Shown: positions 56,862-64,000 of the stretch, in pieces | Numbering within the stretch: the first letter of the stretch is position 1 | Layout: each line of letters starts with the position of its first letter | Source of the DNA: Pseudomonas sp. RIT288 | GTDB taxonomy: Bacteria; Pseudomonadota; Gammaproteobacteria; Pseudomonadales; Pseudomonadaceae | Direction: 5' to 3' | DNA length: 64,000 nt | NCBI RefSeq assembly: GCF_000631985.1 | Contig: NZ_JFYN01000041.1 | Span: 248,001 to 312,000 of the forward strand | Program-made: the position numbers and the translations under genes | The notes under the pieces: generated by a model | Told to the model about the DNA's origin: nothing | The model's database searches: none | The model's input: the letters and a program-made list of their open reading frames with translations, nothing else

Positions 56862-59375
56862 ATGCACAACAACAATAAAGAGCTGACCCTCAGCGCCCCG
56901 CTCAGCGGCCCGGTGCTCACGCTCGCCAAAGTCCCGGACGCGGTGTTCGCCAGCGGCGCGATGGGTGACGGCATTGCCATCGACCCGCTGAATGACACCC
57001 TGTATTCGCCCTGCGCCGGGGTGATCATCCACGTCGCCCGCACCGGCCATGCCCTGACCGTGCGCGCCGACAACGGCGCGGAAATCCTCCTGCATCTGGG
57101 CCTCGACACCGTTGAACTGAACGGCGAAGGCTTCTTGATGCTGGTCAAGGAAGGCACGCGGGTCAGCAACGGCCAGCCGTTGTTGCGCTACGACCTGGAC
57201 AAGGTCGGCCAGCAGTGCAAAAGCCTGGTCAGCCTGCTGATCCTGACCAACAGCCAGGATTTCCAGGTGCGCCCGATCACACTCAAAGCGGTGAAGGTCG
57301 GCGAGCCGTTGCTGCACATTATTGCCCGCAGCAGCTCTGCGGCGACCGCCGAAGCCGTTGGCGGGCCAGAGGTTCATGGTCAGGTCTTGGTGGCGCATCG
57401 CGGCGGCTTGCATGCGCGCCCGGCCGCGCTGATTCGCCAGACCGCGCAAGGCTTCAAGAGCCAGTCGCAGCTGCACTTCGCCGGCAAATCGGCGCCGTGC
57501 AACAGCCTGATCGGCCTGATGGGCCTGACAATCGGCGAGCAGGATGAAGTGCAGGTCAGCTGTCAGGGGCCAGACGCCGAAGCTGCGCTGCAAGCATTGC
57601 TGAATGCGTTGGCGACCGCCCTGCCCGATGATCATCACGCCGCAGCACCGGTCAGCGCCGCACCGCGCAAGCGCCCGGCCGAAGCTGGCGTGCTGCAGGG
57701 TGTGTGCGCCGCGCCGGGACTGGTCGGCGGGCCGCTGTTTCGCCTGAACGCGATCAATCTGCCGGCGGATGCGGGCAAGCATGATCCGCTGGCGCAACAA
57801 CAGGTGCTTGAGTCGGCGCTGAGTCAGGTTCGCGGCGAAATCAACGATACCCTCGCCCAAGCGAAAAAGCACAAGAGCACCGACGAAGAAGCGATCTTCG
57901 CCGCGCATCTGGCACTGCTCGAAGACCCGGCCCTGCTCGACGCCGCGCAGCATGCTATCGACCAAGGCACAGCGGCGACCCACGCGTGGAGCCAATCGAT
58001 CGATGTGCAGTGCGAGATGCTGCAACACACCGGCAGCGCGCTGCTGACCGAACGCGCCAACGACCTGCGCGACCTCAAGCAACGGGTGCTGCGCGCCCTG
58101 CTCGGTGAAGCCTGGCATTACGACGTGCCGGCCGGCGCCATTATCGCTGCGCATGAACTGACGCCGTCGGATCTGCTGCAACTCAGCGCGCAAGGTGTTG
58201 CCGGGTTGTGCATGGCCGAGGGCGGCGCGACCTCGCACGTCGCGATTCTGGCGCGCGGCAAAGGTCTGCCTTGCCTGGTCGCACTGGGCGCCGCGTTGCT
58301 CGATCAGCCGCAAGGTCAGTCGGTGGTGCTGGATGCCGATGGCGGCCGCCTCGAACTGACGCCGAACGTCGAACGCCTGGCCGAAGTGCAACAGGCGCAA
58401 ATCGACCGTCAGCAACGCCGCGATGCGCAACAGGCCAAGGCCCACCTGCCCGCCGAAACCCGCAATGGCGTGGCCATCGAAGTGGTCGCCAATGTTGCGT
58501 CCAGCCATGAAGCGGCAGACGCCTTTGCCAACGGCGCCGATGGCGTCGGCCTGCTGCGCACCGAGTTTCTGTTCGTCGAGCGACAGACCGCGCCGGACGT
58601 CGACGAGCAGCGCGCCGCCTATCAAGCCGTACTCGATGCCATGGGCGAGCACTCGGTGATCATCCGCACCATCGACGTCGGCGGCGACAAGCAACTGGAC
58701 TACCTGCCGCTGCCCGCTGAAGCCAATCCGGTCTTGGGCTTGCGTGGCATTCGTCTGGCCCAGGCCCGCCCGGAAATCCTCGATCAGCAATTGCGCGCAC
58801 TGCTGCAAGTCAGCCCGCTGCGCCGTTGCCGGATCCTGTTGCCGATGGTCACCGAAGTCGACGAACTGCTGCACATCCGCCAACGGGTCGATGCGCTGTG
58901 CCTGGAACTGAACATCAGCCAGCGCCCGGAAATCGGCGTGATGATCGAAGTCCCCGCCGCTGCGTTGCAGGCCGAGCAACTGGCTGAACACGCCGACTTC
59001 CTGTCGGTCGGCACCAACGACCTGTCGCAATACACCTTGGCCATGGACCGCGACCACGCCGGCCTCGCCGCTCGCGTCGATGCCCTGCACCCGGCGCTGC
59101 TGCGGCTGATTGCCATGACCTGCGCAGGCGCGGCGGTGCACAAACGCTGGGTCGGCGTCTGCGGCGCTCTCGCCTCCGATCCACTGGCGACACCGGTGCT
59201 GATCGGCCTCGGCGTGACCGAACTGTCGGTGAGCCCGGTGCAGATCGGTGAAATCAAGGATCGCGTGCGCCAGTTGCACGAGGCCGAATGCCAACGCCTC
59301 AGCCTCGACCTGTTGAAACTGAACAGTGCCACTGCGGTACGTCAGGCCTGCCATCTGCATTGGCCTCTGCACTAA
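56862..59375 (+). CDS. nagF: PTS EIIA-HPr-EI fusion for N-acetylglucosamine
   Basis: Carries phosphate from PEP to the GlcNAc transporter. It has 837 residues. The EIIA(Glc)-type domain (about 1-150) has phospho-His 78 in ILLHLGLDTVEL. The HPr domain (about 170-255) has phospho-His in AHRGGLHARPAAL. Enzyme I (about 275-837) has TSHVAILARG (phospho-His), GLLRTEFLF and GVCGALASDP (C-terminal Cys). Pseudomonas GlcNAc systems use such a private fusion, and the partner EIIBC gene follows at 36 bp. Confidence 0.93.
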   Translation: MHNNNKELTLSAPLSGPVLTLAKVPDAVFASGAMGDGIAIDPLNDTLYSPCAGVIIHVARTGHALTVRADNGAEILLHLGLDTVELNGEGFLMLVKEGTRVSNGQPLLRYDLDKVGQQCKSLVSLLILTNSQDFQVRPITLKAVKVGEPLLHIIARSSSAATAEAVGGPEVHGQVLVAHRGGLHARPAALIRQTAQGFKSQSQLHFAGKSAPCNSLIGLMGLTIGEQDEVQVSCQGPDAEAALQALLNALATALPDDHHAAAPVSAAPRKRPAEAGVLQGVCAAPGLVGGPLFRLNAINLPADAGKHDPLAQQQVLESALSQVRGEINDTLAQAKKHKSTDEEAIFAAHLALLEDPALLDAAQHAIDQGTAATHAWSQSIDVQCEMLQHTGSALLTERANDLRDLKQRVLRALLGEAWHYDVPAGAIIAAHELTPSDLLQLSAQGVAGLCMAEGGATSHVAILARGKGLPCLVALGAALLDQPQGQSVVLDADGGRLELTPNVERLAEVQQAQIDRQQRRDAQQAKAHLPAETRNGVAIEVVANVASSHEAADAFANGADGVGLLRTEFLFVERQTAPDVDEQRAAYQAVLDAMGEHSVIIRTIDVGGDKQLDYLPLPAEANPVLGLRGIRLAQARPEILDQQLRALLQVSPLRRCRILLPMVTEVDELLHIRQRVDALCLELNISQRPEIGVMIEVPAAALQAEQLAEHADFLSVGTNDLSQYTLAMDRDHAGLAARVDALHPALLRLIAMTCAGAAVHKRWVGVCGALASDPLATPVLIGLGVTELSVSPVQIGEIKDRVRQLHEAECQRLSLDLLKLNSATAVRQACHLHWPLH

Positions 59376-59410
59376 CAACAAGCTCTCTATAAAGAGCAGG
59401 GAGAACCACC

Positions 59411-61126
59411 ATGTACCAACTCTTCATCGAAGGCCTGCAACGCCTCGGCCGTGCGTTGATGCTGCCGATCGCGATCCTGCCGATCGCCGGCCTGCTGCTG
59501 CGTCTGGGTGACACCGACCTGCTGAACATCGCGATCATCCACGATGCCGGGCAAGTGATCTTCGCCAACCTGGCCATGATCTTCGCCATCGGCATCGCCG
59601 TCGGATTCGCCAAGGACAACAACGGCACCGCAGGCCTGGCCGGGGTGATCGGTTACCTGGTGATGATCTCCACGCTCAAGGTGCTCGACCCGAGCATCAA
59701 CATGGGCATGCTCGCCGGGATTGTCAGCGGCCTGATGGCCGGCGCGCTGTACAACCGCTTCAAGGACATCAAGCTGCCGGAGTATCTGGCGTTCTTCGGC
59801 GGCCGGCGCTTCGTGCCGATCGTCACCGGGTTCGCCGCAGTCGGTCTGGGCGTGGTGTTCGGCTACATCTGGCCGCCGATTCAGCACGGCATCAACAGCT
59901 TCGGCAGCCTGATGATGGAAAGCGGCAGCTTCGGCGCCTTCGTCTTCGGCGTGTTCAACCGCCTGCTGATCGTTACCGGCCTGCACCACATCCTCAACAA
60001 CATGGCGTGGTTCGTGTTCGGCAACTTCACCGACCCGACCACCGGAGCACTCGTCACCGGCGACCTGTCACGCTATTTCGCCGGCGATCCGAAGGGCGGC
60101 CAGTTCATGACCGGCATGTTCCCGATGATGATCTTCGGCCTGCCCGCCGCATGCCTGGCGATGTACCGCAACGCGTTGCCAGAGCGGCGCAAGGTCATGG
60201 GCGGGATCTTTCTGTCGATGGCCCTGACGTCTTTTTTGACCGGGGTGACCGAACCGATTGAATTCGCCTTCATGTTCCTCGCCCCGCTGCTGTATCTGTT
60301 GCATGCGCTGCTGACCGGGTTGTCGATGGCGATCACCAATGCGCTGAACATTCACTTGGGTTTCACCTTCTCCGGCGGCTTCATCGACATGGTGCTGGGT
60401 TGGGGGCGTTCGACCAATGGCTGGCTGGTGATTCCGGTCGGGCTGGCCTATGCCGTGGTGTATTACGCGGTGTTTGATTTCTGTATCCGTCGCTTCAATT
60501 TGAAGACGCCGGGGCGGGAGGATGTTGCTGTCAGTGAAAAAGCCGTACTGACTGAAAACGAGCGCGCCAGTGCTTACATCAAGGCACTGGGCGGCGCTGA
60601 AAACCTGCTGACGGTTGGCGCTTGCACCACGCGGCTGCGCCTGGAAATGGTCGATCGCAACAAGGCTTCCGACGCTGACTTGAAGGCACTGGGTGCGATG
60701 GCCGTGGTACGCCCGGGCAAGGGCGGCAGCTTGCAGGTGGTGGTCGGGCCATTGGCCGACAGCATCGCCGACGAAATCCGCCTCGCCATGCCGGCGCTGG
60801 GTCGTGCGTTGGTGGCTCCGCCTGCGGTGGTGGTCGAGGAATCGAAAGCTGCATTGGTCGCAGCACCGGAAGCCCAACAATGGCTGACCGCATTGGGCGG
60901 TAGCGAGAATGTGCTGCAGCTGGAATGCATCGCCCTGACGCGCCTTCGTTTACAACTGGCCAATGGAAAAGCGTTGTCCGAGGCTCAGCTGAAAGCGCTG
61001 GGTTGCCAGGGTGTCAGCCCGTTGGACGGTGGGGTCTGGCATTTGTTGATTGGTGAGAAAGCGGCGAGTTTGAGTGGGGCGATTGAGGCGTTGGTGAACC
61101 GGACGGAGGTCAGCGCCAAGGTCTGA
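59411..61126 (+). CDS. nagE: PTS N-acetylglucosamine EIIBC (NagE-like) with second IIB-like domain
   Basis: 571 residues. The IIC membrane domain (about 1-365) has about ten helices, including RLGRALMLPIAILPIAGLLLR and GLHHILNNMAWFVFG. A first IIB domain (about 385-460) keeps the phosphocysteine in VGACTTRLRLEM. A second IIB-like domain (about 490-560) reads ECIALTRLRLQL, where the Cys position is Ala, so it is probably catalytically dead. EIIA is on the fusion protein. Last gene of the operon; a REP doublet follows. Confidence 0.9.
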   Translation: MYQLFIEGLQRLGRALMLPIAILPIAGLLLRLGDTDLLNIAIIHDAGQVIFANLAMIFAIGIAVGFAKDNNGTAGLAGVIGYLVMISTLKVLDPSINMGMLAGIVSGLMAGALYNRFKDIKLPEYLAFFGGRRFVPIVTGFAAVGLGVVFGYIWPPIQHGINSFGSLMMESGSFGAFVFGVFNRLLIVTGLHHILNNMAWFVFGNFTDPTTGALVTGDLSRYFAGDPKGGQFMTGMFPMMIFGLPAACLAMYRNALPERRKVMGGIFLSMALTSFLTGVTEPIEFAFMFLAPLLYLLHALLTGLSMAITNALNIHLGFTFSGGFIDMVLGWGRSTNGWLVIPVGLAYAVVYYAVFDFCIRRFNLKTPGREDVAVSEKAVLTENERASAYIKALGGAENLLTVGACTTRLRLEMVDRNKASDADLKALGAMAVVRPGKGGSLQVVVGPLADSIADEIRLAMPALGRALVAPPAVVVEESKAALVAAPEAQQWLTALGGSENVLQLECIALTRLRLQLANGKALSEAQLKALGCQGVSPLDGGVWHLLIGEKAASLSGAIEALVNRTEVSAKV

Positions 61127-61136
61127 ACCGTCCACT

Positions 61137-61227
61137 GTAGGAGCTGCCGAAGGCTGCGATCTTTTGACTTTGGTTTCTCACCATCAGAAACAAAATCAAA
61201 AGATCGCAGCCTTCGGCAGCTCCTACA
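61137..61227. repeat. REP doublet, family B
   Basis: GTAGGAGCTGCCGAAGGCTG and its inverted copy flank about 30 bases between nagE and the DUF6124 gene. Confidence 0.87.
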
Positions 61228-61248
61228 AAGTATCCAGCCTGGCGGTGG

Positions 61249-61590
61249 TCAGGCTTGTGGATCGACCCTGTCCAGCGCGCGGTTTACCGCCAGTTCGGCG
61301 AGCATGACGATTTGCTGGATCGCCAGTGCGGTGCTGCGTTGCAGGCCGCTGAGTTCGTTGGCGAAGTTGCTGGCCATGGCACTGGCGCAGGCCAACGATT
61401 CGTAGGCGTGGGCTAGCAGGGTTTCGGGGTCGATGCTTGGGTTGACCAGGAACATCGTGCCGGGGTGATGCGCCTGAGCGGGTTGCGGGGTGAAGTAGAA
61501 ATCGACAGCGCGCTTGATGGCTTCGCGGTCTTTCGTCAGGTCTTCAACCCGGATGGCGTCGGCGGGTGGGTCGGGTATCAGTTTGTCCAT
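61249..61590 (-). CDS. DUF6124 (DUF3077-like) protein
   Basis: 113 residues from the ATG at 61590, with AGGAC 8 nt upstream. MDKLIPDPPADAIRVEDLTKDREAIKRAVDFYF is followed by FLVNPSIDPETLLAHAYESLACASAMASNFANELSGLQRSTALAIQQIVMLAELAVNRAL, a helical pattern repeated in many Pseudomonas DUF6124 proteins. Function is unknown. The extension upstream of this ATG (up to 61659) lies in the structured leader and is rejected. The gene is remarkable for its 5' leader. Confidence 0.8.
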   Translation of the reverse strand: MDKLIPDPPADAIRVEDLTKDREAIKRAVDFYFTPQPAQAHHPGTMFLVNPSIDPETLLAHAYESLACASAMASNFANELSGLQRSTALAIQQIVMLAELAVNRALDRVDPQA

Positions 61591-61920
61591 CGAACAAGTC
61601 CTTTTTAAGTGTTGCGGCCACTTGCTCCCGATCTCACTCGGAGAAGAGGTGGCAGCCATGTACGGAGTGAGATTACCGGTAAGGACCCCAAATCCGGCCG
61701 GACCGAAGTCCGCCCGTACATAGCCGCCATAAGGAATTGCTGACAGCGAAAGCTGGCCACAATTATGGGGGCACTTGTCTGGGGATCCAAATCGGGTATC
61801 TCACCTCCCGGTCGCTGAATTGGCAGCGACAGACAAAGCCTAGAGACCGGACGTCCGAGGGACAACCTGAAAACCTTGTGGGAAGGTTCTTCTGATTCCA
61901 CACATTTTTAAACACAAAAC
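61591..61920 (-). promoter_or_regulatory. Structured 5' leader of the DUF6124 gene (candidate riboregulator)
   Basis: On the minus strand the leader contains: a 15-bp stem between 61728-61714 and 61665-61651 with two G-U pairs; inside it a 5-bp CGGAC-UUCG-GUCCG hairpin (61712-61699) and a CCGG/CCGG stem; a 9-bp helix ATCTCACTC/GAGTGAGAT (61673-61665 with 61639-61631) that is pseudoknotted with, or competes with, the 15-bp stem; an upstream hairpin GTCGCTG-6-CAGCGAC (61830-61811); and an AACCTT/AAGGTT hairpin near 61885. The Shine-Dalgarno is at 61602-61598. G-U pairs point to RNA rather than DNA structure. Confidence 0.6.
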
Positions 61921-61928
61921 ATCCCACT

Positions 61929-62019
61929 GTAGGAGCTGCCGAAGGCTGCGATCTTTTGACTTTGGCTTTCCACAATCAAAGGCAAGATCAAAAGATCGCA
62001 GCCTTCGGCAGCTCCTACA
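61929..62019. repeat. REP doublet, family B
   Basis: GTAGGAGCTGCCGAAGGCTG and its inverted copy. It is nearly identical in loop style to the doublet at 61137-61227. Confidence 0.87.
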
Positions 62020-62061
62020 GGTGAGTACTGCATCAGCTAGAGATTGGTCGGCTGTCAGGCC

Positions 62062-62160
62062 GCCATCGCTGGCAAGCCAGGCTCCCACAGGGGTTGTGGG
62101 CATCTGCAAGAGTCAGGTTGTCTGTCAGATTGCCTTCGCGAGCAGGCTCGCTCCCACAGA
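62062..62160. repeat. Loose family-A REP elements
   Basis: CGCTGGCAAGCCAGGCTCCCACAG (62062-62091) is a variant arm and CGCGAGCAGGCTCGCTCCCACAG (62135-62160) is a standard arm. Both are in the same direction and so do not form a doublet. Confidence 0.6.
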
Positions 62161-62283
62161 AAAGCAAAAGAAAAAACGGCGCTGCCCCGCTTCGCTCCTC
62201 ACCACTCAACAGGATGAGCGTTAGCTCGGCTGCAGCTCTTGATCTTGATCTTGATCCACGGGCGACATCGGAAGGCTGAGTGC

Positions 62284-62500
62284 AGGGATTGATCCGGGTG
62301 TGGGAGCGCAGCGACCGTTTGGCGAAGCCAAACACAGCGAGAGGAGGTGCAGCGAAGCAAACCGGAGGCGCTGCGCCCGGATCAATCCCGCAGCGAAGGA
62401 ACCCCGAGCCCCAGCGAGCGGGCCGAACGCAGGAGCAAGCGTTTTTTTGCTTACTTTTTTTAGGCGCTTGTAAAAAAAGTGAGTCGCCGTAAGGGCGAAA
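62284..62500. repeat. Composite palindromic block
   Basis: A 14-bp perfect inverted repeat GGGATTGATCCGGG (62284-62297) / CCCGGATCAATCCC (62377-62390) encloses GCGCAGCG/CGCTGCGC and GTTTGGC-GAA-GCCAAAC hairpins. It is followed by ACTTTTTTTA-8-TAAAAAAAGT (62453-62480). This resembles a larger dispersed Pseudomonas intergenic element rather than a gene. Confidence 0.6.
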
Positions 62501-62571
62501 CCGCCAGCGGCAGCACCCGAAGAATCGGATATTCACACAGTCAGGCAGAGCATGGTCGCCTGTCAGGGCGC

Positions 62572-62600
62572 CATCGCGAGCAGGCTCACTCCTACAGAAA
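62572..62600. repeat. Solo REP, family A
   Basis: ATCGCGAGCAGGCTCACTCC followed by TACAG, without an inverted partner. Confidence 0.7.
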
Positions 62601-62617
62601 AGCAAATCGCAGGCAAC

Positions 62618-62653
62618 AAAAAACCCGCAGACAATCACTCATCTGCGGGTTTC
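62618..62653 (-). terminator. Rho-independent terminator of the NIF3-like gene
   Basis: On the minus strand, AACCCGCAG...CTGCGGGTTTTTTG: an AACCCGCAG/CTGCGGGTT stem with a T-run, 20 bases beyond the stop codon. Confidence 0.9.
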
Positions 62654-62673
62654 TCGTTCCAGCGGCAGAAAGA

Positions 62674-62985
62674 TCAGAAATCCTCCAACCGCCACACCTC
62701 ATAAGCCGGCGTCTCGTAAGGGTGGCTCAACTTGAGAGCAGCCACCACATCACGAATCAACGCGTCACAAACGACAAGCTCAACCTTCCATTCCTCAACC
62801 CGCTCAACCTGCCCCGCCTCACCAATAAACGGCTGACTGCCGTCCAGAGGTCGAAACTGACCCAAGCCAAGCACCTGCCACGCACAGTGGTCATAGTCCC
62901 CGATCCGCCCACCACCGGCAGCGAATACAGCGTCCTTGACCACCTCGACATGACTGTCAGGAACAAAAAACCCAAGCTTGTACAC
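62674..62985 (-). CDS. NIF3/YqfO-type small protein (PII-like)
   Basis: 103 residues, MYKLGFFVPDSHVEVVKDAVFAAGGGRIGDYDHCAWQVLG...GQFRPLDGSQPFIG, ending in KLSHPYETPAYEVWRL. This is the stand-alone form of the CutA/PII-like insert domain found in NIF3/YqfO proteins (GGGRIGDYDHC signature). The function of the short form is unknown. It follows purL by 5 bases on the same strand and ends in a strong terminator, so the two are co-transcribed. Confidence 0.82.
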   Translation of the reverse strand: MYKLGFFVPDSHVEVVKDAVFAAGGGRIGDYDHCAWQVLGLGQFRPLDGSQPFIGEAGQVERVEEWKVELVVCDALIRDVVAALKLSHPYETPAYEVWRLEDF

Positions 62986-62990
62986 AGGCC

Positions 62991-64000
62991 TTAGTTCACC
63001 CAGACGCGCGCGTTACGGAACATGCGCATCCAAGGTGCATCCTCGGTCCAGTCTTCCGAACGCCACGAGTTCTGCACCGCGCGGAACACTCGCTCCGGGT
63101 GCGGCATCATGATCGTCACGCGACCGTCGCGACTGGTGAGACCGGTGATCCCGCGCGGCGAACCGTTCGGGTTGGCCGGGTAGGCTTCGGTGACCTTGCC
63201 GTGGTTGTCGACGAAACGCATCGCCACGCAACCCGACAGATCGGCTTCCAGCAGGGCTTCTTCGCTGGAGAACTCGGCATGACCTTCACCGTGAGCGATG
63301 GCGATCGGCATACGCGAACCGGCCATGCCCTGCAGGAAGATCGAGTTCGATTCCTGGATCTGCACCATTGCCACGCGCGCTTCGAACTGCTCGGAGCGGT
63401 TGCGTACGAAGTGCGGCCAGAACTCGCTGCCCGGGATCAGCTCGTGCAGGTTGGACATCATCTGGCAACCGTTGCACACGCCGAGGGTGAAGCTGTCGTT
63501 ACGCTCGAAGAAACCCTGGAACGCATCGCGGGCGCGACTGTTGAAGAGCGCCGACTTGGCCCAGCCCTCACCGGCACCGAGGACGTCGCCGTAGGAGAAA
63601 CCACCGCAGGCCACCAGGCCTTTGAACTCGTTCAGGTCGACGCGGCCGGCGAGAATGTCGCTCATGTGCACGTCGATCGCGTTGAAACCGGCGCGGTCGA
63701 AGGCGGCGGCCATTTCCACCTGACCGTTGACGCCCTGCTCACGCAGCACGGCAACCTGTGGGCGAATGCCTTTCTTGATGTAAGGCGCCGCGATGTTCTG
63801 GTTGACGTCGTAGCTCAGCTTGACGCTCAGGCCCGGGTTGTCTTCTTCCAGCAGCGCGTCGAACTCTTGCTCGGCACAGTCGGCGTTGTCACGCAGACGC
63901 TGGATCTGGTAGCTGGTCTCGGCCCACTGACGTTGCAGCAGGCGACGCTGGCCTTCGAACACAGTGTCACCGTTGAAGGTGATGTTGATCTGACCGTTGT
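62991..64000 (-). CDS. purL: Phosphoribosylformylglycinamidine synthase (3' part)
   Basis: Converts FGAR, glutamine and ATP to FGAM in purine synthesis. Only the C-terminal part (about 336 residues) lies in the window and the gene continues off the right edge. It shows the class I glutamine amidotransferase domain: [32 protein letters not shown] (catalytic Cys), and a C-terminal His/Glu region [15 protein letters not shown]. This is the long single-chain proteobacterial PurL. The NIF3-like gene follows. Confidence 0.95.
   Translation of the reverse strand, partial: NGQINITFNGDTVFEGQRRLLQRQWAETSYQIQRLRDNADCAEQEFDALLEEDNPGLSVKLSYDVNQNIAAPYIKKGIRPQVAVLREQGVNGQVEMAAAFDRAGFNAIDVHMSDILAGRVDLNEFKGLVACGGFSYGDVLGAGEGWAKSALFNSRARDAFQGFFERNDSFTLGVCNGCQMMSNLHELIPGSEFWPHFVRNRSEQFEARVAMVQIQESNSIFLQGMAGSRMPIAIAHGEGHAEFSSEEALLEADLSGCVAMRFVDNHGKVTEAYPANPNGSPRGITGLTSRDGRVTIMMPHPERVFRAVQNSWRSEDWTEDAPWMRMFRNARVWVN

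Larger units (their letters stand above)
61621..62673. other. About 1 kb non-coding, repeat-rich region
   Basis: Between the DUF6124 leader and the NIF3-like gene lie a family-B doublet (61929-62019), loose family-A elements (62062-62091, 62135-62160, 62572-62600), a composite palindromic block (62284-62500) and a terminator (62618-62653). Long open frames here run through the repeats and are not convincing genes. Confidence 0.65.

Noticed and set aside
61605-61901. 98-residue minus-strand frame over the DUF6124 leader
   Set aside because: It coincides with the RNA stems, has no Shine-Dalgarno at its ATG and is explained better as a structured leader. A small peptide cannot be fully excluded.
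62033-62638. 201-residue minus-strand frame in the repeat desert
   Set aside because: It is built across REP elements and the composite palindrome, with Arg/Ser-rich low-complexity residues and no domain.
1-64000. CRISPR array, tRNA genes or rRNA
   Set aside because: No regular direct repeat-spacer series, no cloverleaf-like tRNA and no rRNA segment were recognised. Repeats found are inverted REP types of irregular spacing.

Overview
The window is chromosomal DNA from a Pseudomonas of the fluorescens group. The grounds are the high-GC coding style, the complete wspABCDEFR operon, Pseudomonas-type gene sets (hom-thrC-dsbC-xerD, rpsP-rimM-trmD-rplS-ffh, DUF3509, DUF6124) and an intergenic space filled with three families of short palindromic REP doublets typical of this group. 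No tRNA, rRNA, CRISPR array or insertion sequence was recognised. Both edges cut genes: prfB on the left and purL on the right.

Layout. 1-9600: start of prfB with its programmed frameshift, then the whole Wsp surface-sensing chemotaxis-like operon on the minus strand (wspA to wspR), which ends in a diguanylate cyclase. 9601-20532: a DUF533 protein, a LysR regulator and a plus-strand polyamine/4-aminobutyraldehyde cluster (aldehyde dehydrogenase, ydcSTUV-type ABC importer, second aldehyde dehydrogenase, APC permease). 20533-23160: a small AT-richer accessory patch with a two-gene phosphoribosyltransferase plus SLOG-type nucleotide-binding operon, a Bro-N antirepressor-like gene and two tiny ORFs. 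23550-31314: opgD, an old yellow enzyme, recJ, yaeQ, a CoA transferase and a periplasmic solute-binding-like protein. 31490-33825: DUF3509, a receiver-only protein and an EvgS/BvgS-like sensor that has no kinase domain.

33939-44934: the minus-strand housekeeping run thrC, hom, dsbC, xerD, a thioesterase, rplS, trmD, rimM, rpsP and ffh, interrupted by a plus-strand antiporter. 45130-52916: ypjD/ccsA-like and CorC-like membrane proteins, an MHS transporter, purT, a VUT transporter, DUF1289, gamma-carbonic anhydrase and two Nudix hydrolases. 53000-61126: an L,D-transpeptidase and a complete N-acetylglucosamine operon (GntR regulator, nagA, SIS-type deaminase, EIIA-HPr-EI fusion, EIIBC). 61249-64000: a DUF6124 gene with an elaborate structured leader, about 1 kb of non-coding repeats, a NIF3-like gene and the 3' part of purL.

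The two most interesting items are the leader upstream of the DUF6124 gene and the phosphoribosyltransferase-SLOG operon. The leader has a 15-bp stem with two G-U pairs, a cUUCGg hairpin, and a second 9-bp helix that forms a pseudoknot with, or competes with, the first. The PRTase-SLOG pair has no function I can assign.
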